Of a DNA stretch of 56,300 nucleotides, positions 9,319 through 16,831 are shown one piece after another. The DNA lies in the NCBI GenBank assembly GCA_944392145.1, contig CALXVS010000007.1, forward strand, positions 1 through 56,300, read 5' to 3'. Source of the stretch: an uncultured Alphaproteobacteria bacterium. Lineage in GTDB: Bacteria; Pseudomonadota; Alphaproteobacteria; CAAHEQ01; UBA3637. The notes beneath the pieces are model-generated. The model ran no database searches. It was not told the DNA's origin and was given only the letters and a program-made list of their open reading frames with translations. The stretch's first letter is position 1. The number at the start of each line of letters is the position of its first letter. Made by a program: the position numbers and the translations under genes.

Positions 9319-10313
9319 TTATCCTCCTTAATCCGGGCGGCATCGGGAATCACACGCCGCACATCCGGGGGGACTATCCGATCTAACCAGGCTTTATAGG
9401 GCGCTAAAATCGGTTCATTTAAATGTTTTTCCAACAACGACCACACAAAGGGGATATGCTTTAAATAACCGTCTTTGTTATCCCGCACGCACAGACGGGT
9501 AAAAATACCAATGACTTTGGTGTGCCGTTGCACCGCGGTAATGGGGCACATGGCCCGAAAAATGGGGGTGTTGTGTTCGGGGATTTTGTTAAAATAGGCT
9601 TCAAACGCCGCGGCGGCGGCACGATTTGACACCGGCCGGCGGGCATCTTCCGTCAACGAAATCAAATCATATGTGACGGGGCCCAGGCGCGCGTCTTGAA
9701 AATCAAGCAAGCCGCATTGTTTATCGGGCGTGATCATTAAGTTATCTACATGAAAATCCAATAAAACGATTTTTTGTTCAATCGCCTGTAACGGCAGAAT
9801 CAGGTTTGTCCAAATATGGGTAAATTCGGCGCGTTCTGGATCACTTAATTCCCGTTTTAAAACGTATTTAAGATACCAATCGGTGAATAAAGAAACCTCA
9901 AACAACATCAACTTTAAATCATACGCGGGCAGACTGTTTGCCGGTAAATCGGCATTGCGTTGCAGTAAGGCCAACGTTTCGGCCGCCGCCGTATAAAGCG
10001 ATACATCATTTGCCCCCCGATCCAATAACCGTGCAAATGTATCATCCCCAAAGTCTTCCAAAATTAAAAAGCCGTTTGTTAAATCCGATGCCAAAACGGC
10101 CGGCACACGAGCGCCGGCATCGGCTAACAAGTGATCTACATGGACAAATTGGGCGGGGTTTTCCGGTTTTGGGGCGTTCATCAGCACTGCCGTGCGTCCG
10201 GGCAGGGTTAGGCGTTCATACGACCGGAACGACGCATCATGTGCCAATGGGGTGCGGCGGGCGTTTCCCCAACCGGTTTGATTTAAAAAGTCGGTTAATT
10301 GTTGCGTGCGCAT
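9315..10313 (-). CDS. amgK: Anomeric MurNAc/GlcNAc kinase (APH-fold)
   Basis: A 332-residue aminoglycoside-phosphotransferase-fold kinase. The catalytic loop LLDFHVDNLMI is near residue 180 and the metal-binding LLDFQDARLGP near 200. AmgK phosphorylates the anomeric carbon of MurNAc or GlcNAc, giving the substrate for MurU. The N-terminus RTPLAHDASFRSYERL is typical of the alphaproteobacterial family. It lies between tsaE (ends 10317) and murU (ATGA overlap), a conserved order. The function is inferred from family and neighbours. Confidence 0.87.
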   Translation of the reverse strand: MRTQQLTDFLNQTGWGNARRTPLAHDASFRSYERLTLPGRTAVLMNAPKPENPAQFVHVDHLLADAGARVPAVLASDLTNGFLILEDFGDDTFARLLDRGANDVSLYTAAAETLALLQRNADLPANSLPAYDLKLMLFEVSLFTDWYLKYVLKRELSDPERAEFTHIWTNLILPLQAIEQKIVLLDFHVDNLMITPDKQCGLLDFQDARLGPVTYDLISLTEDARRPVSNRAAAAAFEAYFNKIPEHNTPIFRAMCPITAVQRHTKVIGIFTRLCVRDNKDGYLKHIPFVWSLLEKHLNEPILAPYKAWLDRIVPPDVRRVIPDAARIKEDK

Positions 10314-10316
10314 ATT

Positions 10317-10952
10317 TTATCCTTTTGTTTTATTTTTTTTTAAAGATTTCTTGTGTGATTTTTGCGGACAGGTTGGTTGGAGGGATGTATCTTCCTCTGT
10401 TGCCGGCAAAATCCCCCCGATATTGCACACATGTTGTTTAATGTGTGCCAATGTTGCCGCTTGTGTGGCAATGCTGTCGTCCGGATTTCGTGTTAAGTCG
10501 GCCGGTATCTCCCATATGCCCGATTCATCCGATTCGGGCCCTTTTAAAATCAAGGTGCGTTTATTATCCGGCCCGGTAAACGTCAGGTCATATCGTTGAC
10601 GGGGGAGGAGAGGGGCGATTTTTTCCGGCCATTCAATCAAACTGACCCCTTCGACAAAGGCATCTTCAATGCCGATTTCATAAGCTTCATCGGGGCTTTT
10701 TAAACGATACATGTCAAAGTGATAAACGGGGAAAGCCGGCGTTTCATAGGTTTGAAGCAAGGTAAATGTCGGACTGGGGACATCGGTGATACGGGGATTT
10801 AACGCCCGAATAAACGCCCGGGCAAACACCGTTTTGCCGGCTCCCAACGGACCGTTTAGGGCGACAATATCGCCGCGTGTGACGTGTTTCGCCAATAAGG
10901 CGGCCACCTGTTCGGTTTCAAAAACACCGGGAATTGAAAACACAATTTGCAT
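10317..10952 (-). CDS. tsaE: tRNA t6A synthesis ATPase TsaE with lysine-rich tail
   Basis: A 211-residue protein. The core (about 1-150) is TsaE, the P-loop ATPase that works with TsaB and TsaD in making N6-threonylcarbamoyladenosine at position 37 of tRNAs. The Walker A motif NGPLGAGKT is near 34-42, with SPTFTLLQTYE, HFDMYRL and SLIEWPE following. Usual family length is about 150; the extra 55-60 residues end in a basic tail (QKSHKKSLKKNKTKG) that may bind RNA, which is inference. The site AGGAAG precedes the ATG. The partner tsaD is at 14837. The stop is 3 nt before the amgK start. Confidence 0.93.
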   Translation of the reverse strand: MQIVFSIPGVFETEQVAALLAKHVTRGDIVALNGPLGAGKTVFARAFIRALNPRITDVPSPTFTLLQTYETPAFPVYHFDMYRLKSPDEAYEIGIEDAFVEGVSLIEWPEKIAPLLPRQRYDLTFTGPDNKRTLILKGPESDESGIWEIPADLTRNPDDSIATQAATLAHIKQHVCNIGGILPATEEDTSLQPTCPQKSHKKSLKKNKTKG

Positions 10953-10970
10953 GATAAAGGCTTCCTTTAT

Positions 10971-12104
10971 TTAATTGATTTGATGTTTTGCCCGCGCCAC
11001 CCACGGAGCAACGAAACGTCCCGCCCACAGGCCGGCTTGTCCGGTGCGTGCTTGTTGTTCATAGGGAATATAAACCGCCGAAGAGCGCCTGTCTGCCACG
11101 GCCCAACCGACCGCCGTCATGGCCGCCCCGACGTCATAACCGCCGATGTTGCAGGTAGCAATATAATTGCCTTTACCGTCCGTTCCCACCGCCTTGCAGG
11201 TCAGATGTTTATTTAAAATCAAACGTTCCAACCATTGTTTGGCCGTGCGACCGCAGGTATATGTTTGCCCGTGCGCGTCCAAACACGTTTGCCATGGGTC
11301 GGGCGCATCCACACCATACAGTTTAATAAAGCTGCCCTCTATTTGAAACAAATAGCCCGATTGCACCGCGCGGACACGCCCCGAAAACGTTTGTGGTTGT
11401 GCTTGATTGACTTGTTGAACGGGAGCGGTTGTTTTTACGGTTGGTGCGGTGCGGGCCGGGGAAGACTTATCTTTAAAGAAAGAAACGGTATTTTCCCACG
11501 AATCGGCAAAAAAGGTGGTTGTTTTATCCCAAAACGACGGTTCTTGCACGGGTGATTCCGGCATTATCCCGTCTGACGGAACAGCGGGACCGGTATCGGG
11601 CAAAGCGGGGGACAGGGATATTTTGGCCGATTCGGGCAAGGGGGCAGAGTCCTCCGGCGTCGCGGTTGGTTGGGCGGCATCGGTATTGTCCGTATTTAAC
11701 GTATCTTGGGGCGCCGATTCGCCGGGCGTGTCCCCGGTGATTTTTTGCCATGACTGAACGATAATGCCGCCGGTTTTGCGGGATAATTCTTTTAGCTCCC
11801 GTTTTTTATCGCGAATCGCCGTATCGGTTTGTTCAATAGCCGTGCGTGTTTTGAAAAATAAGATTTGACATCCCTTATATACCAAAAAACTTAAAGCAAT
11901 CAATAAAACAAGAATCATCACCGCTTTCACGGCTCCGACACCCAGTTGCACCACCATTTTGGCAATAAAAAACAAGGTAAAAGCGCAAAAGGCCAACACA
12001 AACATGCCCACCAACGTGGTCGTTGCCGATCCGGTTTTTATGCCCAAAAAGCCCATTAAAATTGAACCGGCCAACAAAGCCCACAAAGTAATGCGTAACA
12101 TCAT
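10971..12104 (-). CDS. Membrane protein with degenerate thermonuclease-like domain
   Basis: A 377-residue protein. Residues 1-85 contain about three hydrophobic helices, then a short charged coiled stretch (KKRELKELSRK), a long Pro/Ala/Ser-rich linker with a short aromatic stretch (FWDKTTTFFADSWENTVSFF), and a C-terminal staphylococcal-nuclease-like domain (about 250-370). Landmark strings are IKLYGVDAPDP and DGKGNYIATC. In active nucleases the first strand carries Asp-Gly-Asp-Thr and the later loop Asp-x-Tyr-Gly-Arg; here these read QSGYLF and DGKGNY. Catalysis is therefore doubtful. ATG 12104 is chosen because GGAG lies at the proper distance; a longer frame to 12170 lacks such a site. A weak promoter (TTGCTT, 17 nt, TAGGAT) may overlap the secB terminator. 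The gene heads the tsaE-addA operon. Role unknown. Confidence 0.7.
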   Translation of the reverse strand: MMLRITLWALLAGSILMGFLGIKTGSATTTLVGMFVLAFCAFTLFFIAKMVVQLGVGAVKAVMILVLLIALSFLVYKGCQILFFKTRTAIEQTDTAIRDKKRELKELSRKTGGIIVQSWQKITGDTPGESAPQDTLNTDNTDAAQPTATPEDSAPLPESAKISLSPALPDTGPAVPSDGIMPESPVQEPSFWDKTTTFFADSWENTVSFFKDKSSPARTAPTVKTTAPVQQVNQAQPQTFSGRVRAVQSGYLFQIEGSFIKLYGVDAPDPWQTCLDAHGQTYTCGRTAKQWLERLILNKHLTCKAVGTDGKGNYIATCNIGGYDVGAAMTAVGWAVADRRSSAVYIPYEQQARTGQAGLWAGRFVAPWVARAKHQIN

Positions 12105-12148
12105 GGTGACTGCTCCTTTATTATCAGGTTGTTTTTTTATTATCCTAT

Positions 12149-12188
12149 AAAAAAAAGGATGAAAAAGCAACCTTTTTCATCCTTTTGA
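12149..12188 (-). terminator. Rho-independent terminator of secB
   Basis: On the minus strand AAAAGGATGAAAAAG pairs with CTTTTTCATCCTTTT around a GTTG loop and is followed by a T-run. It lies directly after the secB stop codon. Confidence 0.85.
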
Positions 12189-12205
12189 ACGTTGATATCC
12201 CTTTT

Positions 12206-12673
12206 TTATTGCCGGGGTGTCGCGTTTGGTTGATTTTTCATTTTTTCAACGAACAGAGCCGCAAAGTTAATCGGGTTAATCTGCAGCGGCGGTAATCCGG
12301 CTTCCCGTGTTAATGTGGCGATAACAGAACGCACCTGCGGGAAAATCAAATGGGGCACTTCAACCAACAATAACGGTTCAATTTGATCCGGTGTGCCGGT
12401 CAGGGTGACCAAAGCCCCGTATGTCATTTCCAATAAAAAGACCGTTTTTTGGGTATCATCCCGTGTGGCGGTGATTTTGGTCACCAAGTCAACGGTGTAT
12501 CCCTTGTCGTCGGGGGTCTTTTTTACCTGAACATCAATATTAACGGCAATTTTGGGAGGCTTGGTCATACCTTCAAACACAAAAGGGATATCAGGAGCTT
12601 CCAACGATAAATCACGGATATATTGGGATAAAATCTGAAGCGTCGGGGCGTTCGGTGTTTTATTTTCGGGCAT
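12206..12673 (-). CDS. secB: Protein-export chaperone SecB
   Basis: A 155-residue SecB. Family landmarks are LQILSQYIRDLSLEAP near the N-terminus, ILLVEVPHLIFPQVR in the core and GLPPLQINPINFAALF near the C-terminus. SecB forms tetramers in the cytosol, keeps preproteins unfolded and hands them to SecA. The length is normal for Alphaproteobacteria. It is divergent from the Tim44-like gene and single in its unit: its own promoter (12751-12779) and terminator (12149-12188) flank it. Confidence 0.96.
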   Translation of the reverse strand: MPENKTPNAPTLQILSQYIRDLSLEAPDIPFVFEGMTKPPKIAVNIDVQVKKTPDDKGYTVDLVTKITATRDDTQKTVFLLEMTYGALVTLTGTPDQIEPLLLVEVPHLIFPQVRSVIATLTREAGLPPLQINPINFAALFVEKMKNQPNATPRQ

Positions 12674-12686
12674 TTTAAAAATCCTC

Positions 12687-12716
12687 TTGAAAAAAAGTTA
12701 AAGTTTGGTGTATAAC
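12687..12716 (+). promoter_or_regulatory. Candidate promoter of the Tim44-like/mltA operon
   Basis: TTGAAA at 12687-12692 and TATAAC at 12711-12716 with 18 nt between them, about 80 nt before the start codon at 12796. Confidence 0.5.
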
Positions 12717-12750
12717 CATACCCATTGCAGTTATAAACCGATTGGTTTTT

Positions 12751-12779
12751 AATATACATGTTTGTTTTTAAAAAGTCAA
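12751..12779 (-). promoter_or_regulatory. secB promoter
   Basis: On the minus strand TTGACT (12779-12774) and TATATT (12756-12751) are 17 nt apart, about 75 nt before the secB ATG. It is divergent from and overlaps the leader of the Tim44-like gene. Confidence 0.7.
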
Positions 12780-12795
12780 AGGAAAAAACAAAAAA

Positions 12796-13386
12796 ATGAC
12801 ACCGGGAACATTGGCACTGTGCTTATTGGCAGGATATGTGTTGTGGCGTATATTTATCGTTATGCCGCATCAACAAGTTGAGCGTCGGCGGCTGCGTCGG
12901 TTGATTGAATCGGGGGGAACGCTTCAAAAAGGGGATGACCCTGCTTTAGCCCCATGCACGACGGTGCCGAGTGTTGCCAAAACACCCGAGGAAGATTTTA
13001 TATTGGTTGCCAAAGATATGTTCCGCCGTATTTCGTCGGCCTATGCGGCGGGGGATAAAAAGGCATTGGAGGAACTTGTTTCCCCCTATGTTTTGGAACG
13101 GTTTTCGGAAGCGATTGATAAGCGTATCGCCGATAAGTTGACCATGGATTTTGAATTGGGTGATTTTGAACAGGTGGAAATTGAACGCTTTACCTATCGG
13201 TTGAACGAAGTGCGCGTGCGGTTTATTACGACACAGGTTAATTATATCAAAAATGATAAGGATGAAATTGTTTCGGGCATTTTCGGTCGGTTGCGTGCCG
13301 TATCGGATGTGTGGGAATTTGAACGGCGACACGATGTTATGCGTGCGTGGAAACTTGTTGCAACACAATCGGAGTCTTTATTATGA
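12796..13386 (+). CDS. Tim44-like (TimA-type) membrane-associated protein
   Basis: A 196-residue protein with one N-terminal hydrophobic segment (about 3-20) followed by a Tim44-like domain (about 60-190: FILVAKDMFRRISSAYAAGDKKALEELVSP reads as its typical opening, split here at FILVAKDMFRRISSAYAA and GDKKALEELVSP). Bacterial homologues, placed next to secB and mltA in Alphaproteobacteria, are thought to act at the inner membrane, but their job is not settled. The stop overlaps the mltA ATG (ATGA), so it leads an operon of timA-like, mltA, smr and tsaD. Confidence 0.88.
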   Translation: MTPGTLALCLLAGYVLWRIFIVMPHQQVERRRLRRLIESGGTLQKGDDPALAPCTTVPSVAKTPEEDFILVAKDMFRRISSAYAAGDKKALEELVSPYVLERFSEAIDKRIADKLTMDFELGDFEQVEIERFTYRLNEVRVRFITTQVNYIKNDKDEIVSGIFGRLRAVSDVWEFERRHDVMRAWKLVATQSESLL

Positions 13387-14420
13387 AAGTATCACGTCTT
13401 TGGGGCGGATTTGCCGCCGTATTTTTTGTGTTGTTGGCCGGATGCTCCGGCACACCCGATTTGGATCAGGGGCGTTCCTTTCGCTTAACAGAGGTGGATT
13501 TTGACGACTTACCCGGTTTTTATACGGATGATTTCAGCGCCGCCCTGCCGGCGTTACGGCGTTCGTGCTGCCGTGCGGGCGCAAAATGGAAAACCTTTTG
13601 TGCCGATTTGCCCGCCGCGGGGGCATCATCAGATCAGGTGCGGGATGTTGTGAAGCGGCATTTGGTTCCTTATGCCGTGTCGGTAAACGGCAGCAATACC
13701 GGCCGTGTAACCGGTTATTATGAAGCATCACTGACCGGTACACGCACCAAAACCAAGGACGGACAAGTGCCTGTTTATGCGCCGCCCTATGGGTATAAAT
13801 ATGGGCAAAAGCTTGCCCCCCGGGCCAAGATAGAGCAAGACGAATTGTTTGATGCTCCCATTATTGCATGGGCCGACGATCCGGTTGAGTTGTTTATTTT
13901 ACAGGTGCAAGGATCGGGGCGCATGGTCACACCCGATGGGGAAATTAAATTGGGCTATGCCGGCAATAACGGTCAGCCGTTTAAAGGGTTGGGAACCATT
14001 ATGGCGAAAGAGGGGATTCCCGCGCAATATCGTCATTCTATGAATGATATTAAGCGCTATTTGCAAGATAACCCCGATGAAGCGCAGGAAATTATGCATC
14101 AAAACCCGCGGTATATTTTCTTTAAAGAACAAACCGGCGATTCCCCTGTCGGTGCCGCCGGCGTTGTTTTAACGCCCGGACGATCCATTGCCGTTGATCC
14201 GGCTTTTGTGCCCATGCATACACCGGTGTGGTTGGCTACAACCTTGCCCGATGGGCAGCCGTTGGAACGGCTTGTTGTGGCTCAGGATAAGGGAACGGCG
14301 ATTAAAGGCGGCATTCGCGCTGACTTTTTCTTTGGTCACGGGGAAGAAGCGTTTTATGCCTCCGGCCGTATGCACAAGCCGGGTCAATATTATCTGTTGT
14401 TGCCCAAAAATGATAAATAA
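13383..14420 (+). CDS. mltA: Membrane-bound lytic murein transglycosylase A
   Basis: A 345-residue MltA. The lipobox FFVLLAGCSG puts the lipidated Cys near residue 20, so it should be anchored in the outer membrane. The MltA domain is recognised by GRVTGYYEASLTGTRT and VQGSGRMVTPDG. The C-terminal 3D domain has VAQDKGTAIKGGIRADFFFG with the family catalytic Asp in RADFFFG. The enzyme cleaves murein to anhydro-muropeptides, which feed the AmgK/MurU recycling route encoded upstream. ATG 13383 is chosen over an earlier in-frame codon because it makes an ATGA overlap with the preceding gene and starts the signal peptide. Confidence 0.95.
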   Translation: MKVSRLWGGFAAVFFVLLAGCSGTPDLDQGRSFRLTEVDFDDLPGFYTDDFSAALPALRRSCCRAGAKWKTFCADLPAAGASSDQVRDVVKRHLVPYAVSVNGSNTGRVTGYYEASLTGTRTKTKDGQVPVYAPPYGYKYGQKLAPRAKIEQDELFDAPIIAWADDPVELFILQVQGSGRMVTPDGEIKLGYAGNNGQPFKGLGTIMAKEGIPAQYRHSMNDIKRYLQDNPDEAQEIMHQNPRYIFFKEQTGDSPVGAAGVVLTPGRSIAVDPAFVPMHTPVWLATTLPDGQPLERLVVAQDKGTAIKGGIRADFFFGHGEEAFYASGRMHKPGQYYLLLPKNDK

Positions 14421-14423
14421 TCT

Positions 14424-14840
14424 ATGAAACCGGCGGATTTGGCGTTATGGGATGAATTTAAAAAAACGGTGCGGCCGTTTGCCCGCCGTTTTTTTGCGCG
14501 GCCCGAAACACCGAAAGTATCTTTAGCTCGCGGGAGGCGTTTTGACTTTGCCGTGCAACATGAACCGGTGCTGCCGTATCAGTTGGATTTACACGGATTC
14601 AGTGTGCAGGACGCCTATGAAACCCTGCGGCTGTTTTTAATGCATCACGAACGCCGGCGCAGCCGGTATGTGACGGTGGTGACGGGGCGGGGGTTGAATG
14701 CCCCGGGCTTGATTAAGCAAGAAATCACATTGTGGTTGGATACCCCGTTTTTTAAGGAACGGGTGCGCGCTTTTTCCTGGCAAAACGGTGGCGGCGCGCT
14801 TCGGTTGGAATTGTATCAAACAAAAGGCAAACATAAATGA
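14424..14840 (+). CDS. Smr/MutS2-C-type endonuclease domain protein
   Basis: A 138-residue Smr protein. The motif LDLHGFSVQDAYE is near residue 49 and VVTGRGLNAPGLIK near 84, both standard for Smr domains; the LDxH and TGxG signatures are intact. Stand-alone Smr proteins of this kind are possible nucleases acting on RNA or branched DNA. It follows mltA by 3 nt and overlaps tsaD by ATGA; the mltA-smr pairing is common in Alphaproteobacteria. Confidence 0.9.
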   Translation: MKPADLALWDEFKKTVRPFARRFFARPETPKVSLARGRRFDFAVQHEPVLPYQLDLHGFSVQDAYETLRLFLMHHERRRSRYVTVVTGRGLNAPGLIKQEITLWLDTPFFKERVRAFSWQNGGGALRLELYQTKGKHK

Positions 14841-15871
14841 CATCAAAAACACTTGTATTGGGGATTGAAAGCAGTTGTGACGAAACGGCCTGTGCCATTG
14901 TATCGGATCAAAAAGAGGTATTATCCAGCGTTGTGTGGTCGCAATATGACGAGCATCGCCGTTTTGGCGGGGTGGTGCCGGAAATTGCCGCACGGGCGCA
15001 TTTGGACAAATGCGATGTGTTGGTGCAAGAAGCTTTGAAACAAGCCGGCGTGACGTTTCGCAACCTGTCGGCCATAGCGGTTGCTGCGGGGCCGGGGTTA
15101 ATCGGCGGGGTGTTGGTCGGTGTCATGACCGCCAAGGCCATTGCATTGGCACATAATAAACCGTTTATTGCCGTCAATCATTTAGAGGGGCACGCCCTGA
15201 CCGCCCGGTTAAGTGCCGATATTCAGTTTCCGTATTTGTTGTTGTTGACATCGGGCGGGCATTGTCAAGTGCTTGCGGTGGAAGGGGTTGGTCAATATCG
15301 CAAATTGGGCGCGACAGTGGATGATTCGGCCGGAGAAGCGTTTGATAAGGTTGCCAAGATGCTGGATATCGGTTATCCCGGCGGTCCGAATTTGGAAAAA
15401 CGGGCGGTTTTGGGCAAGGCAGATCGGTTTTCGTTCCCCGTGCCGATGCGTGGGCGCAAAGGGTGCGATTTTTCGTTTTCGGGCCTGAAAACCGCCGTGC
15501 GGGTATGCATTGACGGGTTGGGGCAAATGACCGAAACGGATAAAAATGATATTTGTGCGTCTTTTCAAATGGCGGTGGTGGCGCAGGTGCGTGACCGGCT
15601 GAATCATGCCTTTCAAGCGTTTCGAGCGGCGTATCCCACGGGACGCGATTTGGTTGTTGCCGGCGGGGTGGCGGCCAATAAAACCCTGCGGACTGCGTTA
15701 AAGGAAATGGCCCAAGCCAACGGTTTTATATTTTCGGCGCCGCCCATAGAGCTGTGCACCGATAACGGTGTGATGATTGCATGGGCGGGGATGGAACGAT
15801 TTTGCCAAAATATGACCGATACGCTTGATTTTCGGGCACGCCCCAGATGGCCCCTTGACACGCAGTCGTAA
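14837..15871 (+). CDS. tsaD: tRNA N6-threonylcarbamoyladenosine transferase TsaD
   Basis: A 344-residue TsaD (Kae1/Gcp family). GIESSCDETACAIV is at residues 8-21, the metal-binding HLEGH near 116-120, and LLLLTSGGHCQVL near 140; VAGGVAANKTLR follows near 275. TsaD transfers the threonylcarbamoyl group to A37 of ANN-decoding tRNAs together with TsaB and TsaE. tsaE is in the divergent cluster at 10317. The gene overlaps smr by 4 nt. The trxA promoter begins inside its last codons. Confidence 0.97.
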   Translation: MTSKTLVLGIESSCDETACAIVSDQKEVLSSVVWSQYDEHRRFGGVVPEIAARAHLDKCDVLVQEALKQAGVTFRNLSAIAVAAGPGLIGGVLVGVMTAKAIALAHNKPFIAVNHLEGHALTARLSADIQFPYLLLLTSGGHCQVLAVEGVGQYRKLGATVDDSAGEAFDKVAKMLDIGYPGGPNLEKRAVLGKADRFSFPVPMRGRKGCDFSFSGLKTAVRVCIDGLGQMTETDKNDICASFQMAVVAQVRDRLNHAFQAFRAAYPTGRDLVVAGGVAANKTLRTALKEMAQANGFIFSAPPIELCTDNGVMIAWAGMERFCQNMTDTLDFRARPRWPLDTQS

Positions 15872-15883
15872 ACCGATTATATT
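15855..15883 (+). promoter_or_regulatory. trxA promoter
   Basis: TTGACA at 15855-15860 and TATATT at 15878-15883 with 17 nt spacing. The -35 lies within the 3' end of tsaD. Confidence 0.8.
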
Positions 15884-15917
15884 CACTTTATATGTTTCTT
15901 AACCAAAGGAGAAAACC

Positions 15918-16232
15918 ATGGAAACAGTCAATGATACAACTTTTGAAACCGCCGTTTTAAAATCCGACAAACCCGTGTTGGTTGATTTTTTTGCCAATTG
16001 GTGCGGTCCGTGCCGTCAGATGTTACCCCTGGTCACCGAAGTGGCGGATGAAATGAAAGAACAATTAAATATTGTTAAAATGGATGTGGATGAATCGGAA
16101 GCGACGCCCGCCCGTTACGGCATTCAAAGCATTCCGACATTGATTTTGTTTAAAAATGGGAACGTGATTTCCCAAAAAACGGGTGCTATGCCAAAATCGG
16201 AATTGGTGGAATGGATAAAAAGTTCCATTTAA
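15918..16232 (+). CDS. trxA: Thioredoxin
   Basis: A 104-residue thioredoxin 1. The active site WCGPC is at residues 29-33, and the cis-proline region SIPTLILF near 73-80. It reduces disulfides of cytosolic proteins such as ribonucleotide reductase. AAAGGAG precedes the ATG. It is a single-gene unit with its own promoter and terminator; in many relatives trxA follows addA instead. Confidence 0.97.
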   Translation: METVNDTTFETAVLKSDKPVLVDFFANWCGPCRQMLPLVTEVADEMKEQLNIVKMDVDESEATPARYGIQSIPTLILFKNGNVISQKTGAMPKSELVEWIKSSI

Positions 16233-16246
16233 TAAAGTGATAAATA

Positions 16247-16280
16247 AAAAAAACGGGCCCTGAACAGAGCCCGTTTTTTT
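16247..16280 (+). terminator. trxA terminator
   Basis: AAAACGGGC and GCCCGTTTTTTT form a stem ending in a T-run 15 nt after the trxA stop. Confidence 0.9.
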
Positions 16281-16295
16281 ATGGGGAATAAGGAT

Positions 16296-16430
16296 TTAAA
16301 AACCGTCTAATTCTGTATCAAACCAAAACTCCATAAGGTTATTATCGGCACAGATAAGTGTTTCGGGGCAACCCATACCGTTGCCGCAATCTGGACATAA
16401 ACCACTTGACAAATTATTCAGGCCAATTTT
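16296..16430 (-). pseudogene. Possible remnant of a Cys-rich small protein gene
   Basis: A 44-codon open stretch between in-frame stops on the minus strand, without an ATG at its start. It would read a Cys-rich segment (CPDCGNGMGCP) followed by an acidic tail ending FDTELDGF. The two Cys pairs suggest a metal-binding knuckle. No promoter or ribosome site was found and I do not recognise the family. It could be a gene fragment, a short gene starting at TTG/CTG, or chance. Confidence 0.3.
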
Positions 16431-16470
16431 TTAGACACATTATTTTTATGTTTATCTTATTGTTTTATAA

Positions 16471-16800
16471 GGGAAAAGCGGTATTCATTGACACTGGATC
16501 CTCGCTTTCGCAAGGATGACATGGAATTGGTTGTCCGCTGACGCGGAAAAGAGGAAAAGCGGAATCATTGATACTGGATCCAAAGCTTTCGCAAGGATGC
16601 CCCCCCCTCCGTCATGCCCGACCCCGATCGGGCATCCAGGATAGCAAGTCCTTATTTTGCCGATGTGTCAAGGGAAGGAAAAGCGGAATCATTGATACTG
16701 GATCCAAAGCTTTCGCAAGGATGACATGGAATTGGTTGTCCGCTGACGCGGAAAAGTGGCCTCATTTTTCCCGGATGCTCGCGTGTCAAGCACGACAAAG
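16471..16800. repeat. Intergenic repeat cluster
   Basis: Between the possible remnant and the dehydrogenase gene no gene is seen. The stretch contains three unit-A hairpins (16493-16519, 16571-16598, 16698-16724), one unit-B hairpin (16612-16640, TGCCCGACC / GATCGGGCA), and two copies of a third unit reading GGAATTGGTTGTCCGCTGAC then GCGGAAAAG (about 16521-16550 and 16727-16757). Confidence 0.85.
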
Positions 16801-16820
16801 AGGGGCCACAAGGGCCCCTA
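16795..16820 (-). terminator. Candidate terminator of the D-2-hydroxyacid dehydrogenase gene
   Basis: AGGGGCC / GGCCCCT form a short GC-rich stem 12 nt past the stop codon; the T-run after it on the minus strand is weak (CTCTTTG). Confidence 0.45.
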
Positions 16821-16831
16821 TACCTATAATT

